64,000 nt of DNA from contig NC_058496.1 in the NCBI RefSeq assembly GCF_020382885.2, positions 15,604,501-15,668,500 of the forward strand, in the 5' to 3' direction. Source of the DNA: Scatophagus argus. Taxonomy: Eukaryota > Chordata > Actinopteri > Scatophagidae. The stretch's first letter is position 1. Every line of letters starts with the position of its first letter. The position numbers were made by a program, and so were the translations under genes. Of this stretch, positions 1 to 16,858 are shown piece after piece. Below the pieces are notes generated by a model. It did not search any database, was not told where the DNA came from, and saw nothing but the letters and a program-made list of their open reading frames with translations.

Positions 1-4006
<4,006 letters not shown>

Positions 4007-5259
4007 GGTGTTTCTCTGAGGTCAGGCTGACATTATCCTTTTTTCCCCCCACAGAAAACGTCACCTTTGAACACACAATTAGAAAACACTCACATACACA
4101 CACAATGGACTGTCAATGGCGTTTTCACAGAGGAGGACTGATTTGCTGCAACAAGCATTCCTTTTGTACTAACGGGAATCAGCCAGACAAAGACTAAGAT
4201 GTTCATGTGTCAGAGATGTCTCAACCTTTTGCCTGAGTGTAGGTGCATTTCATCAGTCGGATTTCCAAGGTGGTAAAAGTAAGTGATAGATAAAGTCATC
4301 CTGAACACGGCACACATTATTATTAATGTCATTCTCCCATTACTGAAGGTGTAATGAATGTTAGCCACAAACCAACTCTGCTAATTGTTGCTTAAAGTTT
4401 GGCTTAAGATATTTCAAAGGATGTGTACCAATGTTAATTTGTGCAAAACAGAATGCAGTACCGGTAAAACTTACAAGATGGGTTACAGTAGAGAAATATA
4501 CATTTTAAAGAAGAGAAGTCATTTGACGGGTGGCTCTGCTTTCCTGTTATGGTACGCCCAATATGTGTTCCGGAGGAAACAATATCAGGACTCGGAACCA
4601 ATGACATCCATTGCAGGGAACGGTCGATGTCCATAGGTACGGCTCCTACAGGCCAGTTTTCTTTTTGATTGGATTAAATGTATTTGTATCAAACATCATA
4701 TCAACTATATAACTGAGGAATGACAACTATGAATAAATAAATAAAGATAAATAAAATTATTCGAAACGGAACTGCTGGGGCCTGTGTCCATATCAAATAC
4801 CTGGACCCTGTGTGAAAAGGTATCGTACAAGGTCCGTTTCGAACAACGTTCCTTCTCACTGAAGGCAAGGTGCGCGAATTGGACAGCGTCCAGTGGCAAT
4901 GTATTGTATTGTATTTATTTTTTTTATTTATTCATCCAGTTATTATTTATTATATGCATGTATCCACGTATTATTTTTGTTTGTCTGAGCTCATATCAGT
5001 TTTCCTAATAAAGCTTCCCATGATACTGAGGAATTTAAAACTGTATGTTAATCATAAAGGTGGATGTGGTGGATATTATTTTCATATAACAACCAAAGTA
5101 GCCACACCGTGACCGTTCATTTGATTAGTCTTCTCTGGTGCATCAAGTGACATTCAGTGTGCTTTTGTGCATTGCAAGCAATCAATTTTATTTTGAAAGA
5201 CAAATGACTCTCAACGGAAGTGAATTTGGAGCGGAAGCATCAGCCAAACAGAGTTGTAC
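4007..5259. other. intergenic region between divergent coq2 and the ZNF462-like gene
   Basis: About 1.25 kb separates the coq2 start codon from the presumed first exon of the zinc-finger gene. It has no convincing coding exon. It holds a CCAAT-type box in 'ggaaccaatgac' near 4597-4608, GGAA-type ETS-like motifs near 4570 and 5214-5235, an inverted repeat at 4760-4843, and an AT-rich stretch at 4900-5030. The promoters of both genes are probably within it; this is inferred from position only. Confidence 0.5.
4760..4843. repeat. 11-bp inverted repeat with 62-bp spacer
   Basis: The arms are TTCGAAACGGA at 4760-4770 and its exact reverse complement TCCGTTTCGAA at 4833-4843. It lies in the coq2/ZNF462-like intergenic region. 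It may be the remains of a small mobile element or a chance palindrome; no flanking target duplication was recognised. Confidence 0.6.
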
Positions 5260-5359
5260 TCGCGGGAAAAATGGCGGAAATGTGTGGTCACTTCACATTA
5301 TCAACATCAGCGGTCCTAAACATTGCCTACTAAATCTCGTCCTGCGTTTGTTGGCACGT
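5260..5359 (+). promoter_or_regulatory. presumed first (5' UTR) exon of the ZNF462-like gene, with YY1-like site and uORF
   Basis: The stretch contains AAAATGGCGGA at 5268-5278, a good match to the YY1 core often found at start regions of housekeeping-type genes, and ends in a donor CACGT|gtgagt at 5359/5360. An ATG at 5271 opens a 20-codon upstream reading frame that stops at 5333. The transcription start is not defined; the left boundary given is arbitrary. The next exon begins at 5738 after a good polypyrimidine-AG. Confidence 0.45.
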
Positions 5360-5793
5360 GTGAGTACATAATTCTTCAGAGTATTTTAACAATTCGCATT
5401 TGTCCAGTTGTATTTGTTCTTTTGATTGTGTTGTTAAGAGAGCTCTCGTTTTACGTCTCCTTCCTGTTGATCGTAAAGTTAACCGTGTGATAGTTAAGTA
5501 AATATCGAGGTCCTAAATGGCTAGTAGCTTAGTGCCGTTGAAGCATTGTTGGTCTGTTTAGAGGATTAGCTGGCCTATAATCGAAGAGCGTCATATTTGT
5601 TGTTGTTGTTAGTGTTTCAGTGTCAAATCTCGGTAGAAATCAGTGGTAACAAAGTAGTATATTTATATATAAATACTGTATGTGGCGCTTGTTTTGTACC
5701 TTGCTCAATACCATGACGTATGCTTTCAATCCCCCAGGTGTGTCACAGCTGTGTCTTTACATGTGAGGATCTGGGCTTAGAGAGAAATGCAAG

Positions 5794-8700
5794 ATGCAAA
5801 AAGGTATTACAGTCATTTTCCTGACAATGTAAAGTGTTGTTTCACTGTAGTGCATTATTATATTAAGTCCAGTATTCAATATTATTTACCTCTTCAGATT
5901 CAGTGAACTTTTCCACCACTGGCCACTTGATTTCAAATCAAGCCGTCACTCAAGAATCGCAGATCAAGTCTGTTCAATGTAGTCACTGTACACTCATCTT
6001 CAAATCCAAGGTCTGCCTGTCTCAACACCTCACTAAGGAGCATGGCTTTGATGAAGATGTTGCTCTCCAAGTTGCTGGCTTTAGAGCTTGTGGGACTAAC
6101 GAAGCCAGTACTGACAAACATAGCAACAGTTCAGGAAATTATTTTGAATGCCAGCACTGTGATTTTAAAGCTTGTAGTCAGGATGTTTTAAACAAACATG
6201 AGAAACAGTGTCTAATAAAACCAGATAATCGTGACGTGATAGGAGCGCTAATAATTTCTGAAAACCCGGAGACAAATCAGGACAAAGAAGCTGCAGGAGC
6301 AAAAGAAATTTCCTCTGTTTTCTCAGTTAAGCCTTCTTCAAAAACCAAATGCACACTTAACTCACACAAGGATCTGAAAACATACAAGAAGCCTTTGCAA
6401 ACTATTACCAAATATTTTGAGGCATCATCTGGATTGAAGGAGGAACCCACAGTGAAGTTAGATGACATCCCAGTGGCTCTAGATAGCACCAAAGGAACCC
6501 TGATTTTAGAAAAATCTCACCTGGACTCCAGCCCAAACAGTAGTGGTGTGTTTAAAGTCACTGCAAAGCCCACGATTGATATGTCCAACCGTGTGAGTGA
6601 CTGTTTTTTGTTAGATAACCATCTTTTAGTTACAGACCTGACACCACCAAACCCTAAAGAACAGTTTAAAGAAACAGTTCCTAACAAAGCTCGCAAGAGG
6701 ATCAATAAGGAAAGCACAAAAACCTTTTGTGCTAAGAAAACAAAGTTGGACAAAGAAGAAACAGGGCTTCGAGAGAGCGCAAATGCACAAACACAACAAT
6801 CATCAAACAGTGCAGCGGTTTCATATGAATTTAGCGACGACGAAGAGGAAAAGAAGGCCTATCTTGTTAATGGAAATGCAGAAAGCCCAGAAGTGTATTT
6901 GTGTAAGCACTGTGACTACAGTGATGGGAGCATCAGACGTGTGTCTACCCATTATCAGAACGACCACCCTTACATAAGATATAACACTGGCTACATTCAG
7001 GATCCGAGTGATCAGAGTGCCACCTTTCGGTGCCTGGAGTGTCCAGTTGAGTTTTTTAGTGTAGCTGACCTCAAGAAACACTACACAGAAAATCATCCGG
7101 ATGCCCTGAATGTATTCGGGATGCAGTCAAATGAGCTCTGTTTGGTTTTCAAATGTTTTGTGTGTCAGTTTACCTCCAATGCATTGAAGGACTTGAAAGA
7201 ACATTACAAGGAAAAACACCCAACACATGAAGTGGATAATTCCTTGATGTACTGCAGATATTCAGTGACCAGATGTCAAGAGGAACCATCACAGTTGAAT
7301 ACATGTGAAAAAGTGATCACTTTAGAAATGCCTCAAGAGATTTCCCATGAGGGTACCAGTACACCATGTAAGGAAGTCAAAAATGTTCCCTCACCCCAAC
7401 ATCCCACCTCCAGCGGAGCAGACGTGGTGTTGTATCACTGCAACAACTGCAAGTTTAGTCATAAGTCAGTTGTCGTTATGCACGTCCACTACCAAAAGAG
7501 CCACCCAGATGAAGCAGTCACAATAGACAAAATCAAACAGTCGGCTCAGGTCATGTCGCATACGACTTTGCAAAGCACACCTGATAAGTCTATTAGCTCT
7601 GTGCCAAGAATAGAAAAATCTACACCTCAAAAGAACATCTCAAATTCTTCAAAGGAAACAAGAAACACAGTGGTGCTTTCGAAGCAAAAGAAGATTTCAT
7701 TCTCTTTGCAAAATCCTAAAAGTACGGCAAAAGCTTCGAAGATGCATTCCCAGTCTGATGAAACTAAGAAAGTGGAATCTTTTGAGGACAGAAGGAAAGG
7801 AAAGAAGTCACCTACAAAGCATACCAGGGAAGTGTTTACTGGAATGGACAGTTTATCCTGCATTTCACCAAATGCATTGTTTTACTGTCAGTTTTGCAGT
7901 TATTCAAATAGCAACATCAAAAGTGTTGTTGGTCATCATAATGCAAAACATGCTGCAGATGGACCAACAGACAGTTTAAACATCTTAAGGTACAGTGCTG
8001 AGGTGCAGAAGAAGAAATTTAAAAGTGATGCTGAGGCCTCAGTCAGAACTACATCTACTGATGAGGAAGGCATAGCAGATGCTTTGGGGATGAAATATAA
8101 TCCTTATGCATGTGCAGAAAACTTGTTTTACTGTGAAAAGTGCAACTATGGAAATCCATCTGTGCAAGGAGTAATCAACCATCAATGCAAAGTTCACCAC
8201 GACATTAAAACCAACATGGAATCTGTTAATGAATACACAGCTTTGATTCGTGATGAGATTAAAAAATCAAAATCTCAAGCAAAGGAACTATCCTTTTCTT
8301 CTCATTTGCCTCTTCCTTTAATGAATGAGGGTGACGAAAACGCATTCTTCTGCCAGTTCTGCAACTACAGAAATCCTAATATGAATCTGGTACTGCGGCA
8401 TTGCGTAAAACAGCACAGTGGATTTGAGTTTAAAAGTGAGCAAATCCGTAGGTATACTTCAATTGTTCTCTCACAGACAAAGAAATCACACCTAAAAACC
8501 GCTGCAAGCCAAGAAGTCAATCAGGCACCTCTGAGGATTAAAGGAAATAAAAAGAAAAAAACAAAGATGTTTGGGAACGTTTCAGCACCACCTTCAATAA
8601 GAGCTTCGCAAACACAGAGGGCCCTTCAGTGCCATAGATGCAGATACAGCACTCAATATGTGTATCTTTTGAGGAGGCATATGTGGAAAATCCACAGGTC

Positions 8701-11700
8701 AAATCGCTCAGCTCCAGATATTTTAAAAATGTATTTTAAGCGAGGAACTTTACAGGCAGGTTATCACTGTGATTTGTGCGTTTCCTTTCATGAAAAGGCA
8801 GCAGACCTCTATGAACACTTCCAGGAACAACACCCAGGACGTAAACTAAGCCTTGAGTATGTGAGTACTCGGTTATATGTTGGTCCTGACACTTGCTCAT
8901 CTAAAAAGAAGAAGGATCAAATAAAACACACTCTTGATAGCAGTAATGGTGATAGCACTGGTGGAAGTCTACTATCTGAAAGATCTGGACAGAATGAAAT
9001 CCGGAAGTATTCCTGCAGAGCATGTTCATTTAAGGCTAGCTCGCTGTCGGGTATGACACGACACTGCCGTGCTGTTCATCCCTGGTCTGTAAAGGAAAAT
9101 GGCTCAGTTCTCTATCTCCTCAACAGCAAGAAGCAGAATGCAAACAGGCAGGTGGAAGACCAAAATGAAGAGTCCTTTGATATCAGCCAAGCACCTCTTG
9201 AATTTGAACAGTCCCCTGGTTCATCTAATCAAGCAGTATCTTCCAAAAAGCTCAAGTGCCCTTTCTGCCCTGGAAGGTTCCTTACCCAACATGGTCTCAA
9301 CACTCACTGTGGAATGAAACACCAAGAAGATGTAACTAAAAATTCCCACAAACAGCTAGAAGAGCAAGTGCAAATCCAAGCACGTGTGCATGTCTTCAGG
9401 TGTCCTCACTGTACCTACGTGAATACCAATTATCAAGGAGTTCTCACCCACTGCCAGATGAGGCATCCTGACCTTGCATCCAGGGCAGACAGTATTTTCA
9501 TAGAAGAATCGCATTCACAGAACTGGGAGGACTGTGTAAAAAGAAAAGGTTCTGATTTGCGACTTTGTGGGTACATGTGTAAAACATGTCCCCAAATCTA
9601 TGCGTCGCCAGAGAAGCTGAAGAAGCACTGCCAGGAGGAACATAATGAGATGATGGAAAGCACTGTGACAAGCAAGGCATCATCTATCAGTAAAAAGAAA
9701 CGACATAAGATCCACAGCAATCAAGGATCAGTGTCGAAAGCTTCCTTTTTACGTAAGAAGATATATTCAGTGATTAGGTGCCAGTACTGCTCTTATACTT
9801 GCACCACAAAACTTGCACTTGGTCAGCACTTGCAGGTTCACAACAAGAGTGCATCTCTTTCGACGGCTCAGGATTGTTTCTACAAGTGTGCCCTGTGCTC
9901 CAGTTTTTATTTCAGCAAAAAGCGTCTAGGAAATCATTATGCTACCAAGCATGGAAAGGCAGCCTTCTTAAAATATTATGTGCCGCTATACAAGTGGGTC
10001 CACAAGAACCCAGTGCCTGACTGCTCTTTAACTCAGCAACCAGAAAACGCATCTGAGGAATGCAAATCTAGTATGACAACAAAGGAAAACCAAAAATTAG
10101 TCTACAAGTGTCCCAGTTGTCCCTATGTGAACGCTAGTTACCATGGCACTCTCACTCACTGCCAAATGAGACATCCAGACCTCGTAGCTAGAGCAGATGA
10201 ACTTCAAACCAGAGAAATACTTGTATCCAACATGGTCGGGTGTACATTGGGAAGAAGTTCAAATGTAAGAGGGTACATGTGTAAAAAATGTCCACAAATA
10301 CATGTGTCGTCGAAGAACCTGAAAATCCACTGTGAGAGGGAACACAATCGGGCTGAAGCAACAGCCTCTGAACGTTCAGATGAAATTGAAACCGAAAATG
10401 AGACTGAACACAGTTCTCGAAGCTCAGTATTGGAAGCCGTGTCTTTAAAAACCAAAACATCAGTGGTGAGCACCACAGAAGCTGGCTTCAGTCACCAGTT
10501 GGGCATTCCAGGGACATGTCAACCGAGCACGCTGTCAGTACAGGACAAGACATCGCTGTACAAGTGCCACATTTGTCCCTACAGAGGATCATGTCGAAAA
10601 TACCTGTATTGTCACTACAAACACACTCACAAATTGGATTCATTTACCACATGCAAGCTGCTACAGAGGTATAACAAATATAAAAACACCAAGGCCAGAA
10701 TCCTGCCTGAAGCTGAATCTGAGCAAAGTGCTCATGTCAAATGCAAGATGTGTCCAGACTTGGTGTTTGACTCCTCTCAGCTCCTTATTGCCCACTACAG
10801 TACTTTTCATAGCACGGGTTGCATACAGGACTTCATTGTTTTATCACAAGCATCAAAGAAGACTACAGGGCTCTACAGGTGTGCGCTCTGCAACAAACAA
10901 ATGAATGGCATTAGAAAGCTGTGTCATCATCTGGAAAACCACAGAGAGAGGGAGAGAAAGATGGCAAGAGCTACAAAGGCGATCACGACAACACGAGAGG
11001 CCACATCCATTGAAGTAAGTTGACCCTGCCAACATGTAGTTCTACACTCTTGACAATTTGCTACATGTTTTAGCTACACTCTTAAGTTAAAAATTCATTG
11101 ACTGTTGCTGTGTTGAATTTTTAGCTCTGTAAGCAAGATGAACTGCCCATGTTAGAAACTGTGGAGGAGCTGGCCCAGTGGAATGTGACACCAGTGGAGA
11201 CCTTCACAGTGCCACCAAGTCCTCCGTCGTCCCCTTCAAAATCTGCTGATCTAGAGCCATCAGAACTGAACTCAAGAGAAGACAAACTGACGTGCAAACA
11301 GTGTGCACGGACATTCATGTCCCTGAAAGGTTTGCGTTCGCATGAGCGGAGCCATGCGGCATTGGCAGCCATCAAGAAACTGAATACTACCTCAGCGTTA
11401 AAGCACAAGTAAGAAGAAAGTTTGGTGATTTGGACTTAAGAATCAGGGCCAACATGACCAGAGAGTCAGTCAGCATTTAGCGATGTGAAAAATGAGGTTC
11501 ATTACTGCTTCATACTGTTCTTCACAGTTCAAACTACTCCACACAAAAATCTCAAATTTGTGTAAAAATAACTATTGTTAGTAATTGGGTTTACACTTGA
11601 ACAACTCCACATGCAACAAAGCTAATTAATACATCACGGTATTGTTAATACTTAATACTTTATTCAGCAGTACAGTGTTAAGGTAATAAATGAAAAATAC

Positions 11701-14700
11701 ATTACTGAATTATATGTACTTCATGTCCAGAACTGTGATTATATGTGACTAAATGGGATTTTTTTTTTCTTAAAAATCTCAACAGCATTAACAAATACAT
11801 CCTCTACAAAGCTGGGACTCTGCGGCCTTTCATGTGTAGCTTCTGTTCTTATCGGACAACCGTCATGGGCTTGTGGAGGAGTCATTTTATGAAAAAACAT
11901 AAAGGTGAGTAACCTGTATATATAACATACCATTACCTCACGTTCAGTAAGTGCTTCATGTTACTACGATGCGTCACATATAACCTTTTTCCCCTGGCAG
12001 ATAGTTTTACCCTTATGCTAATTATCGACTTTACGACCTGGAGTACTCACACCTTGTATTGTGATTTTGCAATGTTTTCTATGTTTTATTTCATCTCTGT
12101 GCTGCTGCTGAATGCACAGATGTCCTTACTGATGCCGCTGAAACTAACAACCGAGATGAAGAGAGCACTCAGAGGGCCGTTGAGGACCCACTTTATTCCT
12201 CAGAAGAACTGAACCATTTGCCCGAACTTGATGAAGAACCTGAAATTGCTGAAAGCAAGTCAACCTTGTTATGTTTTGTAAATCATAATGTAATAACTTT
12301 CAAAATGTAATATGCACCTTTTAGCATTAGTAGCTATACAAAGAGTGTGATTTATTTGTCCTTTGACAGAATCACTGTACTTGGAGCCCCCGGATGTGCA
12401 GCGGCAGTTGAATCACTATAACTTGATGGCTCAGGCTGGTGCTCAGTCTAAAACGAATGTGGAAGAAAATAATTTACCTGATAACAGTCTGCTTTACTGT
12501 GAAGTCTGCAATTTCAGTACTGGACACCTGTCCAGTATGCGACGACACTACCTAAATCGCCACGGAAAGAAGATTCTCAGGTGTAAGGACTGTGACTTTT
12601 TCACCGGTTTAAGGTAAGTTACAACCAGCATGAGTGTTTTTCTTTATGTAAGAAAAAGGAGTTTGTTTTTTGAATTGCGAAAACTTTTTCACCACCATTT
12701 TCTTCATTTTTTATCTACTTTTCATTATATTTGATGTAGTGCAAATTCAGGCGCTTAAAGTCAGTAACACTGACTCGCACATAATTTCCACAAAACAGAA
12801 ATGTACTGTTATCACTGATTTGTTTGGTGTTAAATTAATTTTAGCAGACAGGGCATGACCAAACATGAATTTCCTGGGACAGGAGGAAATAAACACACAA
12901 AAAAAAGTCAGCCAGGATGGAAACAGTTAAAAACCATTGCTGTGTCCAGATCACTATGCTGGTCACTCATGGTCTAGTTTAGTCTAGAGTAAGCAGTACA
13001 TTGAGACTGAGACACTGAGTGTTTTAGTGTCGCAGGACTGTAATTTTTGGATTGTCGGCAAAAACTAGTGTACATGTATCGAACACTTTTTTTTCTTTGT
13101 TAGGAAAACCCTGGAAATGCATATGGAGGCGGGTCACTCTACCTGCCAGTCAGGACCTACTCATCAGAAAGACCTCCGTTGCCCTTTCTGTCTCTACCAG
13201 ACGAAAAGCAAGAATAACATGATCGATCACATTGTCTTGCATCGCGGTAGGTTCGATGCTCGGCAGCATGCTGCGTTCATAACCTTTAATGCCCTCATCT
13301 ATCCTGATGAGTCTTTTTGTTTCTTTTGTTTTCAGATGAACGTGTTGTGCCAGTAGAGGTGTGTCGCTCGAAGCTGTCACGTTATCTTCAAGGCATTGTA
13401 TTCCGCTGTCACAAATGCACTTTCACGAGCGGCAGTGCTGAAAACCTGCGTTTGCACATGATGAAGCACAACGAAATCAAACCCTACAAGTGTCGGCTGT
13501 GCTACTTCGACTGCACTCAGCTGAGTGACTTGGAGGCACACCTGACTGATAAGCATCAGGTGAGGATTTGTAGCTGGACTGCCATATGGGTCACTGGAAT
13601 TCCTTTGTTTCTGACTAAATAATAAATCATCCACTTTGAATGTCCTGGATTTTGGAAAAGAAAAGGGAACCATTGACATCCTGGACAAGATGTCCATGTT
13701 GCTCATTTTCATTATATGTAAAAATTCCTTCTGGTAATTTAATGCTATTCAGTGAACCCTTAGGTGCTCAGAGAGTATTCCAGGTATGACACAGTGGTGG
13801 ACTAGTAAGTAAAAGTTTGTACAGCGCATTCACGTCATAGCCAAGAAGATGAGTGAAATTAGTCCAGTAACAAATTGAAAAACTGTTGCAGCATTTGGGA
13901 TGGATTTTTCTTGCGTTGGTGCCGTTGCCTTTTTGCACACTGGCCCAGTCCCCTCCCCTCAACTCTGATAGACTTATCACAGTGTAGGGACATTAAAACT
14001 AAGATGTGTCCTTTTAATTTCAACCACGCATCTTGTTTACCAACAGTGTTCATTTGGTGGTTTTTTTTGGTTTCTGTTTTTTTTTTTTTTTTTTTGCTTC
14101 ATGTTGATATGATTGTAGCTTCCAAATATGCTGCTTTTTGTTCAGCAGAACTGTTTTCATTTTAACTGGGAATGCACAACAAATACTCCATCCAGTTTTT
14201 ACATGTTCAGTGCGTGAAGAAAGCTGTTCACATTGAGCTTTGTTCAACACTGCAAATTCCAGCCGAGTTGTTCCTGGTTCTTTGGAATGTACTGTCTTCA
14301 AAGCAGTTAGTATCACACTGGGAACAGTGGCTGAGAAACTGGTTCAGACCTTGGTTTCTCTGAAGCTCCTGAAATAGTTCTTGGGGCACTGGAAATTTTG
14401 ATTTGATTTCTTTTGTTTGTTTGTTTGTGTTTCTTTTCTGCAGGTTCTGAGGAATCATGAGCTTGTGGGTCAGATCAGCCTTGATCAGCTAGAGACAAGG
14501 GTTGGGAGGATGCAACAAGAGGAATCTATGACATCTGACATGCAGCGCCACGACAATGACAGTGAGGATGTAAAGACTGAGGAGTTTATTTTGGACTGTA
14601 ATGAAGAACCACACGTGGCACAAGCTAATATTGTACAGATTGAGGATTCATATTGTAATGAAGGGCAGAATGGAAATCAAAAAATCCCTGCCAAGTGCTG

Positions 14701-16755
14701 CCTAATAGACCTTCAGCAGGAGAATATAAAACCAAACACCACTGTTGAAGAGAAGCAGGAGCAGGACCGACAAGAACATGCAGAGACTGTGTTGTCACCA
14801 GATACTCCAAGAGGAGAGGAGATTGAAAATAAAGCAGAACAAAAAATTGATAAAGGGAACAATACCAGTGTCCAATACGAGTATTGCAGCTATCCAGAGA
14901 AAGATATGCAGACAAATAAGAATCAAACCCAACCAAAAATCAAAGATAGTGAGGACAATATTTTGACCTTCACACAACTAAACGAGTCTGCAGAGGGGAG
15001 CTCAGTAACATTTGGTAAAATTGCTGAAGAAACGCAGGCCCACAAGCTTCCCATTAAGGCGCTAAAGCATAGAACATTGAACATCGAGGCTAAGATAGAA
15101 GATGACATACTACGTCATGTCCTATGGCTGGATGAGGATGGCAGCATGCAGAAGATACAAAAGAAGTCAGGTCAGGACAGACCTATTAAGACAGAGCAGA
15201 GCACTGAGCCTGAGGTTGTAAATAATGTTCTGAATGAGCTTTTATCGCTAGATAAAGAGGGCAGCATCACTTCGGCACACAACCAAAATGATCAAGATCA
15301 TACAGAGCAAATTTCAACCCCTGCAAAGACGAATCACAAGCAGGCAAGTAACATCAGGACTCAAGAGCATTTTACAGTTCAAAGGTATTTGCTAACTCTT
15401 GGGCCCAGCTGTAAAGAACTTGAGATAAACCATAAGGGGATCTTAGGTGTATCATTTACAAACTGCAAAGAGAAACAAGTGCAAAATCCAAAAAGCAGCG
15501 AGGAGGTGAGAGACACCTATGGCGAAATGCCATTCCTTGAGAATGAATGTCTGAAAGAGGAAATGAACCCTCTCAGTTGTTGCAAGGAGGAAGATCAGAA
15601 TCTTGAGCAACAGCAGGACAGAGAAGGTGAGACGATCGCAGAGGATGATAAGAACCGGCGCGCCCATCCGGAACACCAGGAGGGCGACGAGATGAAGGAA
15701 GATGAGAATCTACATGTGCCCAAAGGTAAGATTACCTGCACTGAAGCTAAATGAATTATTCTGAACATATTGAATAGAACAAAAGCTTTGATGCATGGTT
15801 AATATCTGCACCCAATGTTGTCTGTGCAAGTCTCTACTCCAGCAATGTCCTGGCACACGTCAGTCTGGGTTGATGTATGTCAGAACCGTTACCGATTAAT
15901 CATGAATTTGATATTTGTGACGGGGGGGGGCGTAAAAGCAGCAGCTTCTTCATATTTGCTCCCTGCATCGATTGGAAAACGATAGCGTGACTGCTTCCCA
16001 TGTCTGTGCGAGTGTATCAGCTGATGTGAATCTGCTGGCTCTTCCTTACTGTATTAAATGGAACATGTGAGAGCTGAAACTAACCGGCCTTTTTTTCATG
16101 TTTACATGTGTTAAACAACAGACTGCATTCCTACATAATGGGACTGGTATGGTAGATTTCACTAATGTTCCCCTCTCGGCTGTGAATATGCAAGGATTTG
16201 ATTATTTAGACACTGTAATAACATTTGATGGTGTCTAATCTAAAATCCATTCCGGTCTGATGTACTTGCACAACAGCTGATCAGGAAATTATTACAACAT
16301 TGGGTGCTACAACCCCCTTTTGATCAGTTTTATAATCACTCACTGAAGTTATTAAAGCTGTCAAACAAGAGTGTTACTGGTTTTGCTTTTTCAAATGCCT
16401 GGAAGTCCCGATTTACTGTCTGATTTTGATGATAAATTGATAAAGTGATCAGTTGAATATCTTTGAGGTTTTTAAGCCCAAAACAAGCAGCTTTAAGATG
16501 TCATTATGTGTTCTTGGAAAGTATGATCGGCATTTTTCACTAATTGTTTCATAGTAGTTATGAATGGTGCCCAGGTACGTTTTGGAAATGACTTGTGACA
16601 TCAGCCTAAGTTTCTATTTCTGTTGTTTATCAGGTGCACTCACAGTCATGGATGGAGCAGGTACAGAAGAGAATCTGTTTGTCTGTGAGTTTTGTGGACG
16701 AAACCTCATGAACAGCTCTGAACTGCAGCGTCACATTATTCGACACGGAATATAA
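5794..16755 (+). CDS. znf462-like: large multi-C2H2 zinc-finger protein, ZNF462 family
   Basis: Ten coding exons: 5794-5803, 5898-11014, 11125-11408, 11786-11904, 12120-12254, 12370-12613, 13104-13246, 13336-13559, 14444-15725, 16634-16755; 2559 aa. The UTR-plus-start exon begins at 5738. ATG 5794 is the first in frame after an in-frame TGA. The huge second coding exon carries about 22 C2H2 fingers, many of the form C-x2-C-x12-H-x4-HP (near residues 336, 379, 420, 514, 663, 745, 819, 912, 1040, 1169, 1405, 1557), and the later exons about nine more. Family assignment rests on blocks such as CKHCDY...VSTHYQ, GLRSHERSH, EPPDVQRQLNHY, NMIDHIVLHR, EVCRSKLSRYLQGIVFRC and ELVGQISLDQLE, which match vertebrate ZNF462 in the same order. 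ZNF462 proteins are nuclear chromatin-associated regulators of development. The N-terminal third is shorter and the protein more divergent than human ZNF462, so this may be a teleost paralogue. A GC-AG intron follows 12254. Confidence 0.88.
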
Positions 16756-16852
16756 ATGTTATGAACCATACTTTGTATTTCTGAACAACCCCTTTCTAAA
16801 TGTTATTTTTTTTCTGTTCTCTGTTTTGTTTTTAGATTTTAAACTCTTTATA

Positions 16853-16858
16853 ATTAAA
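16853..16858 (+). terminator. candidate polyadenylation signal (ATTAAA), ZNF462-like gene
   Basis: ATTAAA lies about 100 bases after the stop codon. A second candidate, AATAAA, is at 17153-17158. Either could end the transcript before mfsd10 starts near 17400. Confidence 0.45.

Noticed and set aside
5903-5905. GTG at 5903 as the start of the zinc-finger protein
   Set aside because: It lies inside an exon that begins at 5898; the phase joins the preceding exon, where an ATG at 5794 gives M-Q-K-D-S-V-N.
12255-12259. GT donor at 12259 for ZNF462-like exon 6
   Set aside because: It breaks the reading frame into the next exon, whereas the GC donor at 12255 restores the conserved EPPDVQRQLNHY block.
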